DNA of 13,428 nt from UBA6109 sp964506465. Lineage in GTDB: Bacteria > Desulfobacterota > Syntrophia > Syntrophales > UBA6109. The notes below the pieces were generated by a model. It was not told the DNA's origin. It ran no database searches and worked only from the letters and a program-made list of their open reading frames with translations. Position numbers and translations under genes: made by a program. The DNA lies in NCBI GenBank assembly GCA_964506465.1, contig CAZDLM010000075.1:1-13428 (forward strand), in the 5' to 3' direction. Of this stretch, positions 7,462 through 13,428 are shown in pieces (the stretch's first letter is position 1; each line of letters starts with the position of its first letter).

Positions 7462-8741
7462 TCAGCTTCATCCTGGTTACTCTCCTCCTTCTGTGCATCC
7501 TCTTCGCCGGGCTGCCGGTGGCGTTTTCTCTGGGGACGGCGTCCGTCATTCTCGTTTTCCTGTTCGATCTGCCGATGAAGGTGATTGCCACCAGCGTGTT
7601 CGGATCGCTCGAAAGCTTTGTCATTATCGCGGTGCCGCTGTACGTGCTGATGAGTCAGATCCTGCTTGACGGAAGAATCGGCGACGACCTCTTCGACGTG
7701 ATGAACGCCTGGGTCCGGCACCTGCCCGGCGGGCTCGCCATCGCCACGATCCTGGCCTGCGCCTTCTTCTCGGCGATCAGCGGTTCGAGCGCGGCCACCG
7801 CGGCGACGATCGGCCTCGTGGCATACCCCGCGATGATGGAGCGGGGATACGACAAGAAGTTCACCCTGGGGCTGCTGGGCAGCGGAGGGACGCTCGGCAT
7901 CCTCATCCCCCCCAGCATTCCACTCATTGTTTACGGTTCCGTCACCGAAGAGTCCGTCGGGAAACTCTTCATCGCCGGGGTCATCCCCGGATTGGTGCTG
8001 ACGGCGATTCTGATCGCCTATGCGGTGTACCGGAGCAAGAAAGGCGGCTTCGCTCCCATGGAGCGGGTTCCGTGGCGGGACCGGTTCCGGATCATGGGGA
8101 AGAACATCTGGGGAATCCTCCTCCCCTTTCTGATCCTGGGCGGAATTTACACCGGGATATTCACGCCGACGGAAGCGGCGGCGGTAGGCTTGTTGTACAG
8201 TTTGATCATCACTCTGTTCGTCTATGGAACTCTGGCGTTTCGAGATATCCCGCGCGTCTGCCTTAAGGCCGTGGGGACATCGTGCATGATCGCGTTGATC
8301 ATCGCCGGCGCCCTCTTGTTCGGCAGGGTGATGACGATGCTCGAAATCCCCCAGAAGCTGACGGAGCTCATCATCGAGTGGAAGCTCACGCCTTTTATGT
8401 TCGTCGTGGCGATGAACGTCCTGATGCTGGCGCTGGGGTGTATCCTGGAGACGGTGTCGATCATCATGCTCACGATGCCGCTGGTTGCGCCGATCATGGC
8501 GACGCTTTCGATCGACCCCATCTGGTACGCCATTGTCCTCACGGTCAATCTGGAAATGGCCCTGGTTACGCCCCCTGTCGGGATGAACCTGTACGTCATC
8601 AACGGGCTGTCACCGGACATCCATATGTCCGAGGTCATCAGGGGTGTTGCACCCTTCATTGTCTTGCTGGGAGCATTCCTGATCCTCACGATGCTTTTCC
8701 CCGCAATGAGCACCTGGTTGCCGACGAGGATGAACTGGTGA
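7458..8741 (+). CDS. dctM: TRAP transporter large permease, DctM family
   Basis: A 427-residue polytopic membrane protein, the ion-coupled transport channel of the TRAP system. It is hydrophobic throughout, with about a dozen segments. Conserved family motifs are visible: FFSAISGSSAATAATIG (103-119), GILIPPSIPLIVYG soon after, GIFTPTEAAAVG in the middle, and ALVTPPVGMNLYV near the C-terminus. Length is typical. GGGAGG (7443-7448) lies nine bases before the start inside the end of dctQ, and the two frames overlap by four bases. It is the last transporter gene; a perfect hairpin follows about 60 bases later. Confidence 0.94.
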   Translation: MISFILVTLLLLCILFAGLPVAFSLGTASVILVFLFDLPMKVIATSVFGSLESFVIIAVPLYVLMSQILLDGRIGDDLFDVMNAWVRHLPGGLAIATILACAFFSAISGSSAATAATIGLVAYPAMMERGYDKKFTLGLLGSGGTLGILIPPSIPLIVYGSVTEESVGKLFIAGVIPGLVLTAILIAYAVYRSKKGGFAPMERVPWRDRFRIMGKNIWGILLPFLILGGIYTGIFTPTEAAAVGLLYSLIITLFVYGTLAFRDIPRVCLKAVGTSCMIALIIAGALLFGRVMTMLEIPQKLTELIIEWKLTPFMFVVAMNVLMLALGCILETVSIIMLTMPLVAPIMATLSIDPIWYAIVLTVNLEMALVTPPVGMNLYVINGLSPDIHMSEVIRGVAPFIVLLGAFLILTMLFPAMSTWLPTRMNW

Positions 8742-8802
8742 GTTGAAAAGAAGAACAGCCATCTTCGGGTGGTTCGCATTCAGCGCTTTGCCTGAGAGGA
8801 TG

Positions 8803-8835
8803 TTTCCAGCCTCCCGTTTTGCGGGAGGCTGGAAA
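8803..8835. terminator. Perfect 14-bp hairpin after dctM
   Basis: TTTCCAGCCTCCCG (8803-8816) and CGGGAGGCTGGAAA (8822-8835) are exact inverted repeats around a TTTTG loop. It is the strongest simple hairpin in the window and ends the transporter operon, so a role in transcript ending or 3' end protection is likely. No T-run follows on either strand, so it is not a textbook intrinsic terminator. Confidence 0.5.
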
Positions 8836-9079
8836 TAACGTCAGGGAATAGATGAAACCGTGCTGTCCGGTCAGAGGGCACGTGCCTGCCGTAATACCGC
8901 ATGATGTCGCCCCTCCGTGAGCTTGGCTTACCGTTTCGCAGTTGCCGGTTCTGTGGGGAAATAGATTCCTTTACAAGAATGGTTCTCTTCGTCTAATAAT
9001 TGCTGACCAGTGCAATAACGAAATGCGGCGAGGGGGCGCCTCGTCACCCGAAGCGCTCTTCCCCGCGGAGATGCAAATT
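8836..9079. other. Intergenic leader before trxB
   Basis: With 8742-8835 this makes a 338-base gap between dctM and the chosen trxB start. The trxB frame stays open back to an ATG at 8942, but those residues have no homology I recognise and lie before the FAD-binding core, so I treat them as leader. One possible promoter is listed separately. Nothing else is evident. Confidence 0.45.
8970..8999 (+). promoter_or_regulatory. Possible promoter of the trxB-lgt-selenoprotein operon
   Basis: TTTACA (8970-8975) is a five-of-six -35 box, followed after 18 bases by TAATAA (8994-8999), a poor -10 match in a locally AT-rich spot. It would start transcription near 9006, about 75 bases before the trxB ATG. 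It is the best candidate in the gap but only moderately convincing. Confidence 0.35.
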
Positions 9080-10048
9080 ATGAAAAAAATGGCTATCCCA
9101 GATTCCGTTCAGGATGTCGTCATCGTCGGGGGCGGTCCGGGCGGATTGACGGCCGGGCTCTATGCGGCCCGGGCGGGCCTGAAGACGCTCCTGATCGAGG
9201 GGGCGACATCCGTAAGTCAGATCACGGTGACGGATATCATCGAAAATTATCCGGGGATGTCCGACGGCATCAATGGGTTCGAACTGGTGGAACGCTTTAA
9301 GAAACAGGCGGCGGCTTTCGGCGTGCAATTTGCCTCCGCGGACGTGACCGGCGTCGAAAAAGCGTCCTGGAACGGCATCGAAGGATGGCGGATCGCGGCC
9401 GGGGACAAGGCATTCGAAGCCCTGGCGGTTATCGTCTCGACGGGGGCCCATTGGCGCCGCCTGGGAGTCCCCGGGGAGGAGGGATTCATCGGTCGGGGCG
9501 TATCTTTCTGCGCCACCTGCGACGGTCCCTTCTACCGGGGGAAAGAAGTGATCGTCGTCGGCGGCGGAAATACGGCGATCCAGGAAGCGCTTTTTCTCAC
9601 GACCTTCGCCTCCAAGGTCACGGTCGTTCATCGCCGGAACCGCCTGCGGGCGGATGCGGTATTGCAGAAGCGGGCGATGGACAACGGCAAGATCGAATTC
9701 GCATGGGATTCCGTCATCGAAGAAGTTATCGGCCGGGATTTCGTCGAAGGCGTGCGGATCCGGGATGTGAAATCTCCGGAGAAGAAGAAAACGGTTCCGG
9801 CGGAGGGCGTCTTCATCTTCATCGGACTGATCCCCAACACGGATATCCTGCGCGGCGTCGTCGAACTTTCGGGTGCCGGCTACGTCGTCGTCGACTGCGG
9901 GATGCGCACCTCGGTGAAGGGGATTTTTGCTTGCGGCGACTGCATCGACAAGACCTTGCGTCAGGTGGTGACGGCGTGCGGCGACGGCGCAACAGCCTCC
10001 TATTCCACGCAACTCTACGTGGAAGCGCTCAAGGGGGAGTCCTACTAA
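9080..10048 (+). CDS. trxB: Thioredoxin reductase, low-molecular-weight type
   Basis: A 322-residue cytoplasmic flavoenzyme that passes electrons from NAD(P)H through FAD and a redox disulfide to thioredoxin. FAD-binding GGGPGG is at 17-22, the redox-active CATC at 144-147 in FCATCDGPFY, the nucleotide-binding GGGNTA at 161-166, HRRNRLR (184-190) keeps the HRRxxxR pattern linked to NADPH preference, and GIFACGDC at 281-288 is the second FAD motif. Length is typical. I chose the ATG at 9080 because GGAG (9067-9070) lies nine bases upstream; ATGs at 9071 and 9089 are alternatives, while the ATG at 8942 would add 46 unrelated residues. One base separates its stop from the lgt start. The nucleotide motif has N where GGGDSA is usual, so cofactor choice is uncertain. 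Confidence 0.88.
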   Translation: MKKMAIPDSVQDVVIVGGGPGGLTAGLYAARAGLKTLLIEGATSVSQITVTDIIENYPGMSDGINGFELVERFKKQAAAFGVQFASADVTGVEKASWNGIEGWRIAAGDKAFEALAVIVSTGAHWRRLGVPGEEGFIGRGVSFCATCDGPFYRGKEVIVVGGGNTAIQEALFLTTFASKVTVVHRRNRLRADAVLQKRAMDNGKIEFAWDSVIEEVIGRDFVEGVRIRDVKSPEKKKTVPAEGVFIFIGLIPNTDILRGVVELSGAGYVVVDCGMRTSVKGIFACGDCIDKTLRQVVTACGDGATASYSTQLYVEALKGESY

Positions 10049-10049
10049 G

Positions 10050-10892
10050 ATGGAACCATGGATCGAGGCGTGGCGTCACCTGCCTTCCCACATCAGCCCG
10101 AACCTGATTGAAATCGGTTCATTTCAGCTCCGCTACTACAGCCTGATGTACCTGGTCGCCTTTTTTCTGACGTATGTCCTGGCGACCTATCGGATTCGGA
10201 AGGAAGGGTACGAATATTCGACCGAAACGGTTCAGGACTACTTTGTCTGGGCGATCCTGGGGCTTCTGCTCGGCGCGCGACTGGGCTATGTCCTCTTCTA
10301 CCATTTTTCCTATTACCTGGCCCATCCCCTCGAGATCCTTCTGCCCTTCGAATTCTCGCACGGGTTCCGCTTCGTGGGGATCAGCGGCATGTCCTATCAC
10401 GGCGGCGCGATCGGTGTCTGGCTTGCATCCCTGATCTTCTGCCGGCGGCGCGGGATCGACTTCTGGCGGTTCGCCGATTTTCTCTGCCCGGCGATTCCCC
10501 TCGGATACACCTTCGGAAGAATCGGCAATTTCATCAACGGCGAACTGTACGGGCGCGTTACGGCCTCCCCCCTGGGGATGCTTTTCCCGCTGGACCCCAC
10601 GGCGCAGCTCCGCCACCCTTCGCAGCTTTACGAGGCGTTCTTCGAAGGGATCGTTCTGTTTGCGTTTCTCTGGCTGATCCGCAGGCGCCGCCCCTTCGAG
10701 GGGTCGCTCCTGGCGTTGTATATTGCCGGCTACGGGCTCGTGCGCTTCTTCATCGAGTTTTTCCGCGAACCGGATGCCCATCTTGGTTTCGTCTTCGGCG
10801 CGCTCAGCATGGGACAGCTCCTGTGCCTGCTCATGATCCTGGCGGGCGTGGGCCTATACTTCTATCGTATGTATCAACTGAAGACGGCGTAA
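10050..10892 (+). CDS. lgt: Prolipoprotein diacylglyceryl transferase
   Basis: A 280-residue inner-membrane enzyme that moves the diacylglyceryl group of phosphatidylglycerol onto the lipobox cysteine of prelipoproteins, the first step of lipoprotein maturation. The family signature GRIGNFINGELYG is at 156-168. Also present are the GMSYHGG block (113-119) with its conserved histidine, RHPSQLYEA (188-196) and RFFIEFFREPD (232-242). About seven hydrophobic segments are spread through the chain. Length is normal. It starts one base after the trxB stop, so it is surely co-transcribed with it, and it ends 33 bases before the selenoprotein start. The redox neighbours on both sides have no obvious biochemical tie to lipoprotein maturation. 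Confidence 0.95.
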   Translation: MEPWIEAWRHLPSHISPNLIEIGSFQLRYYSLMYLVAFFLTYVLATYRIRKEGYEYSTETVQDYFVWAILGLLLGARLGYVLFYHFSYYLAHPLEILLPFEFSHGFRFVGISGMSYHGGAIGVWLASLIFCRRRGIDFWRFADFLCPAIPLGYTFGRIGNFINGELYGRVTASPLGMLFPLDPTAQLRHPSQLYEAFFEGIVLFAFLWLIRRRRPFEGSLLALYIAGYGLVRFFIEFFREPDAHLGFVFGALSMGQLLCLLMILAGVGLYFYRMYQLKTA

Positions 10893-10925
10893 GGCGATGA
10901 TTTCGGTCCCAAGGAGGTCTTCCCT

Positions 10926-12260
10926 ATGGCAAAATCGGTGGTGATTGTCGGCGGCGGTGCGGGCGGTGCTTCCGTCGCCGCTGAGGCGAGGCGAGGCGAT
11001 CCGTCGCTCTCGATTACGATGATCGAGAAGGAGCGTTTTGTATCTGCCGCCGCATGACCGACGCCCTATTACATCGGCGATGTAATACGAGACGAGAGCA
11101 GGCTGGTGGCGAGGACGCCGGAAAAGTTCCGCGAGTCGGGCGTTGATGTGAGAATCCGGACACGGGTGGAAGAAATCGACGCGAAGTCGGCGCGGGTGCG
11201 CCTGAGCGACGGGAATGATCTGGCTTTCGATATCCTCGTCCTGGGGACGGGGGCGATTGCCATCCGTCCGGACATTCCGGGGACCGGCCTCCCGGGTGTT
11301 TTTGCCCTCAAGAAGCTGGAAGAAGCCCTGGCGATCAAGGAGTATATCGGGAAAGGGGCTTGCCGCAAGGCCGTCATCGTGGGCGCGGGTTTCATCGCCA
11401 TGGAGATGTGCGAGGCGCTCCGGACGCGCGGCATCGAGACGACGGTCGTTCACCGGGGGCAACTGCCCGTCGGCCGCTGGGATGCCGACTTCGGGAAACT
11501 GATCGTCACGGAACTCGAAAAGAACGGCGTGGCTTTCCTGACGAATGTTGAGACCCGGGCGATCGAGAAGGGTGCCGATTATCCGCTCCGCGTCGTCACA
11601 AACCGGGGAGATCTCGACGCGGACCTTGTACTCCTGGCCGTAGGGGTCCGTCCCGATACGGCGCTGGCGAAAGCCGCGGGCGTCCCGCTCGGCAAGAGCG
11701 GCGCGATTGCCGTCGATTTTTCCCAAAAGACCGGCCGGGAGGGGATCTACGCCGTCGGCGACTGCTGCGAATCCTATCATCTCGTGAGCCGCAGATGGGT
11801 CCATATTCCGCTCGGCGATATTGCCAACAAGCAGGGGCGTGTGGCCGGAGCGAATATCGGCGGAAAGGCCATGATCTTTCCGGGGATCGTCGGCGCCCAG
11901 TCCTTCAAGATTTTCGGCCTCGAGGTCGCGGCGGCCGGCATCGACGAACGGGAGGCCGCAGCGGCGGGCTACCATCCCGTATCGGCGGTGATCTGGGGAA
12001 ACGCGATCGCGCCTTCCATGCCGGGATCGAAGAAGGTTGGAATCCGGCTCGTTGCCGACCGTGCTTCGGGGAAGCTTCTCGGCGCCCAAGCCCTCGGCGA
12101 GACCGGGGCCGTCAGCCGGGTCAACGCCCTTGCCTGCGCCATGTGGGCCGGGCTCGGCATCGACGAAATCGGCTACCTGGATCTGGCCTACGCTCCGCCC
12201 TTCAGCCCGGCCTGGGACCCGATCCACATCGCCGCCCAGACTCTAAGAAGGAAGATGTGA
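10926..12260 (+). CDS. Selenocysteine-containing CoA-disulfide reductase/NADH oxidase-like flavoprotein (UGA at codon 44)
   Basis: Read through one in-frame UGA (11055-11057), this is a 444-residue FAD- and NAD(P)H-dependent disulfide reductase of the single-cysteine group (CoA-disulfide reductase, NADH oxidase, Npx). FAD motif GGGAGG is at 9-14, the NAD(P)H-binding VGAGFIAMEM at 152-161, the second FAD motif GIYAVGDC at 273-280, and the dimerisation domain ends YAPPFSPAWDP (422-432), typical of the group. The family has SFxxC-x-x-PY, with the catalytic cysteine near residue 43; here S40-A-A-A-U44-P-T-P47-Y48-Y49 has exactly that spacing, with UGA at the cysteine. A perfect AAGGAGGT (10911-10918) lies seven bases before the start. 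A SECIS-like hairpin follows the UGA. A GTG start at 11106 would give 384 residues without the FAD motif and active site, so I reject it. Substrate (CoA disulfide, persulfide, peroxide, oxygen) is unknown. Confidence 0.85.
11055..11094 (+). promoter_or_regulatory. Sec codon UGA and candidate bacterial SECIS element
   Basis: The UGA is at 11055-11057. After it, TATTACATC (11067-11075) pairs perfectly with GATGTAATA (11079-11087) around a GGC loop (11076-11078). Below that, C65-G89, C64-G91, G63-C93 and C62-G94 (last two digits of positions) can extend the stem with bulges. The UGA-to-loop distance is 18 nt. Known bacterial SECIS rules ask for a stem, a short loop with G in the first two positions, and a loop about 16-37 nt after the UGA; all are met. 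The element is also coding, as required in bacteria. Confidence 0.78.
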
Positions 12261-12341
12261 TGAGGCAGCTCATCTGAAAAGGGTTTGATTGTTATCGCCG
12301 GCGTTACATCCCCGATGGCGGTGAAATAGGATTTTGGCGAA

Positions 12342-12395
12342 CCATTCAGCCGTGCTGGGGACCCGACCCACATCGCCGCGCAAACCCTGCGGAGA
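12342..12395 (+). pseudogene. Decayed copy of the 3' end of the flavoprotein gene
   Basis: These 54 bases match the last coding part of the selenoprotein gene (12198-12251) at 41 of 54 positions without gaps. In that frame they read PFSRAGDPTHIAAQTLRR against PFSPAWDPIHIAAQTLRR. Many of the differences are at third positions or synonymous, so the copy seems to come from a gene once under protein-level selection, that is a former tandem paralog. A stop codon lies just upstream in this frame (12327-12329) and the rest of the gene is missing. GAAATAGG at 12323-12330 may extend the match to GAAATCGG at 12165-12172. The downstream end overlaps the ribosome-site region of the hydrolase gene. Confidence 0.7.
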
Positions 12396-12411
12396 GAGAC
12401 GGAAGAAAGAC

Positions 12412-13122
12412 ATGTCGAAAGAACAGCATTCCTCACCAGGCTTCGTTCGGGTTCTGCGCATTCTTTTCATTGGCAACAGCCATACCTATCGGCATGACGT
12501 GCCATCGATGCTTGTTCGCATGGCGGCGGTCCGCGAGCCGGCCGTGCCGGTCGCTGTCGAATCCTGCGTCGGGGAAGGCGCAAGCCTGGCGTGGCACTGG
12601 GAAAACCCCAGGACCGTCCGGGCCATCACAAAGGGGAATTGGAACTACGTCGTTCTTCAAGAAAGAAGCGGCGGGCCCATCGAGGATCAGCCCTCCATGG
12701 AGAAATACGCTCTGAGTCTGGATCGACGCATAAGGGATTCCGGGGCGCGAACGATCCTGTACATGACGTGGCCCAGGCGGGAGAAGCCGGAAACGCAGAG
12801 CGTGATCGCGGCTGCCTACAGCGGCCTGCAGAAACTTACAGGGGCTTTGCTGGCCCCGGTCGGATCCGTTTGGAGGGAATGTTGTGCGGCGTATCCGGAT
12901 CTCGACCTTTACGACCCGGACGGTCGCCATGCGAACGCCCTGGGGGCCTATCTGTCGGCCTGCACGTTTTTCAGCCTGATCTACGGGCGAAGTCCGGAGG
13001 GCCTGTCGGAAGCGGTCCTTTCCCGCGGCGACGGTGCGGCGTCGGGTGGGGCAGAGCACCTGGCGTCCCTGGAGCGGATCGCGCATGAAATGGTTGAGCG
13101 CCTGAAGCTGCCATCGTTCTGA
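12412..13122 (+). CDS. SGNH/GDSL-type hydrolase family protein
   Basis: A 236-residue protein with the layout of an SGNH hydrolase: RILFIGNSHTY (16-26) with the likely nucleophile S23, a glycine block around GEGASLAWHW (54-63), VVLQERS (80-86) as the third block, and DPDGRHANALGAYLSA (168-183) with the D170-x-x-H173 pair. It resembles the DUF4886-like branch more than classical secreted GDSL lipases. There is no signal peptide or membrane segment, so it is probably cytoplasmic. The ATG at 12412 has GGAAG (12401-12405) six bases upstream; a TTG at 12334 would add residues encoded by the decayed paralog in another frame, so it is rejected. It may read through from the operon upstream. Substrate is unknown; esters, thioesters or carbohydrate acetyl groups are family options. 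Confidence 0.75.
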   Translation: MSKEQHSSPGFVRVLRILFIGNSHTYRHDVPSMLVRMAAVREPAVPVAVESCVGEGASLAWHWENPRTVRAITKGNWNYVVLQERSGGPIEDQPSMEKYALSLDRRIRDSGARTILYMTWPRREKPETQSVIAAAYSGLQKLTGALLAPVGSVWRECCAAYPDLDLYDPDGRHANALGAYLSACTFFSLIYGRSPEGLSEAVLSRGDGAASGGAEHLASLERIAHEMVERLKLPSF

Positions 13123-13138
13123 GGCCCCGGGGCGCAAA

Positions 13139-13161
13139 GGCCGTTTATCGGCGTAACGGTC
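13139..13161 (+). terminator. Weak hairpin after the hydrolase gene
   Basis: GGCCGTT (13139-13145) and AACGGTC (13155-13161) can form seven pairs, one of them G-T, around a nine-base loop, 17 bases after the hydrolase stop. Only a short T-rich stretch (GTATTTC) follows. It is a possible transcript end before the new promoter but weak. Confidence 0.25.
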
Positions 13162-13228
13162 GTATTTCACACGGGTTTCTTCTGAAGCGAAAGCACGGAC
13201 AAACCGAAGCGGAAAGTCAAAAAAATTC

Positions 13229-13280
13229 TTGTCGTCAATAAGACAATCATGTATACACGATTAACGACAATGATTGGTCC
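13229..13280 (+). promoter_or_regulatory. Promoter overlapped by nested inverted repeats
   Basis: TTGTCG (13229-13234) and TATACA (13252-13257) are 17 bases apart, each four of six to consensus. Over them lie three inverted repeats: TTGTC (13229-13233) with GACAA (13242-13246); TTGTCGT (13229-13235) with ACGACAA (13264-13270); and CAATCAT (13244-13250) with ATGATTG (13270-13276). The overlap of both promoter boxes and the start site is typical of a repressor or redox-regulator operator. It would drive the gene starting at 13378. Confidence 0.45.
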
Positions 13281-13300
13281 ATCCGGGACGCCCGGAATGG
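13279..13300 (+). promoter_or_regulatory. Hairpin in the leader of the last gene
   Basis: CCATCCGGG (13279-13287) pairs with CCCGGA and TGG (13291-13296 and 13298-13300) around an ACG loop with a single bulged A. It lies in the inferred leader of about 115 bases between the promoter at 13229 and the ATG at 13378. No T-run follows. It may be part of a regulatory leader, but no known riboswitch shape is evident. Confidence 0.3.
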
Positions 13301-13377
13301 CCGCTCCTGGCAAAGCGATTTTCAGTTGCATTCAAGGTGCGGCGGGGTGGATGGAACGGCTGACGGGGAGCAGACGT

Positions 13378-13428
13378 ATGGCGAAGCAGCGGTTGAAGCG
13401 GCATGTGATACATCGGGAGTGGTGCAAG
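13378..13428 (+). CDS. Probable ferredoxin (delta) subunit of 2-oxoacid:ferredoxin oxidoreductase, 5' part only
   Basis: Seventeen codons reach the window edge, reading MAKQRLKRHVIHREWCK. The ATG has GGGGAG (13365-13370) seven bases upstream. The ending resembles the start of KorD/VorD-type 4Fe-4S subunits, where I-x-x-E-W-C-K is followed by G-C-G-I-C as the first cluster motif. If so, the oxidoreductase alpha, beta and gamma genes should follow to the right, and the enzyme would make acyl-CoA from a 2-oxoacid with reduced ferredoxin. That would match the acyl-CoA synthetase and lactate-type genes on the left. The call rests on very few residues. Confidence 0.55.
   Translation, partial: MAKQRLKRHVIHREWCK

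Noticed and set aside
8942..9079. A 46-residue N-terminal extension of thioredoxin reductase
   Set aside because: The extra residues lack any domain and precede the normal family start; GGAG nine bases before the ATG at 9080 supports the shorter form.
9932..9984. Extra cysteines in thioredoxin reductase (ACGDC, TACGDG) as a new redox site
   Set aside because: Similar cysteines near the second FAD motif are, as far as I recall, common in anaerobe thioredoxin reductases, so this is not distinctive.
11055..11057. UGA as a nonsense mutation making a pseudogene
   Set aside because: It is the only lesion in 445 codons, falls exactly on the catalytic cysteine column, and is followed by a SECIS-like hairpin. 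Decay would not be expected to hit that one codon and spare the rest.
10854..12227. A 457-residue minus-strand open frame opposite the flavoprotein
   Set aside because: Antisense shadow of a conserved domain sequence with no recognisable motif of its own.
11106..12260. A 384-residue oxidoreductase starting at a GTG after the UGA
   Set aside because: It has no good ribosome site, lacks the FAD-binding GGGAGG and the active-site region, and begins in the middle of a conserved domain. The true start is at 10926 with a perfect Shine-Dalgarno.
12304..12317. A second SECIS-like copy (TTACATC, CGATG) in the decayed paralog region
   Set aside because: It resembles 11069-11082 at 12 of 14 bases, but the stem does not form, the flanks do not align and the position does not fit the tail match. 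Probably chance.
12334..12411. TTG start adding 26 residues to the hydrolase
   Set aside because: The added stretch is the decayed flavoprotein tail read in another frame; the ATG at 12412 has a suitable ribosome site.

Overview
The window looks like chromosomal DNA from an anaerobic, GC-rich bacterium of the deltaproteobacterial type (Desulfobacterota, perhaps Syntrophales or a sulfate reducer). This is an inference from gene content: a fused LldE/LldF-type lactate-oxidation Fe-S protein, a fused ADP-forming acyl-CoA synthetase, a TRAP transporter, a likely ferredoxin subunit of a 2-oxoacid oxidoreductase, and apparent selenocysteine use. There is no sign of phage, plasmid, IS element, CRISPR, rRNA or tRNA.

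Left part (1-336): no gene. It holds a terminator for something entering from the left, a hairpin-rich repeat-like stretch and the terminator of the leftward genes. Minus-strand block (337-5465): an ADP-forming acetyl/acyl-CoA synthetase with its own strong promoter, then a lutC-like gene and a large lutB-lutA (LldF-LldE) fusion behind a second, very similar promoter. Together they suit lactate or hydroxyacid oxidation to pyruvate and acetyl-CoA, with ATP made from the CoA thioester.

Middle (5478-8741): a 415-base divergent intergenic region, then a complete plus-strand TRAP transporter operon dctP-dctQ-dctM for organic acid uptake, followed by a perfect 14-bp hairpin.

Right part (8942-12260): a plus-strand redox/envelope operon of thioredoxin reductase, prolipoprotein diacylglyceryl transferase (lgt) and a CoA-disulfide-reductase/NADH-oxidase-like flavoprotein. 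The last gene is the main discovery. Its frame is interrupted by one UGA at 11055-11057 (codon 44), exactly where the family has its redox-active cysteine. The UGA is followed at the right distance by a perfect 9-bp hairpin with a GGC loop, a good bacterial SECIS candidate. A perfect Shine-Dalgarno and an intact FAD-binding motif lie before the UGA, and a full-length domain follows it. I read this as one 444-residue selenoprotein, not as a pseudogene or as the shorter 384-residue frame.

End (12261-13428): a short decayed copy of the flavoprotein's 3' end, a small SGNH-type hydrolase gene, a promoter overlapped by inverted repeats, and the first 17 codons of a gene that looks like the ferredoxin (delta) subunit of a 2-oxoacid:ferredoxin oxidoreductase.
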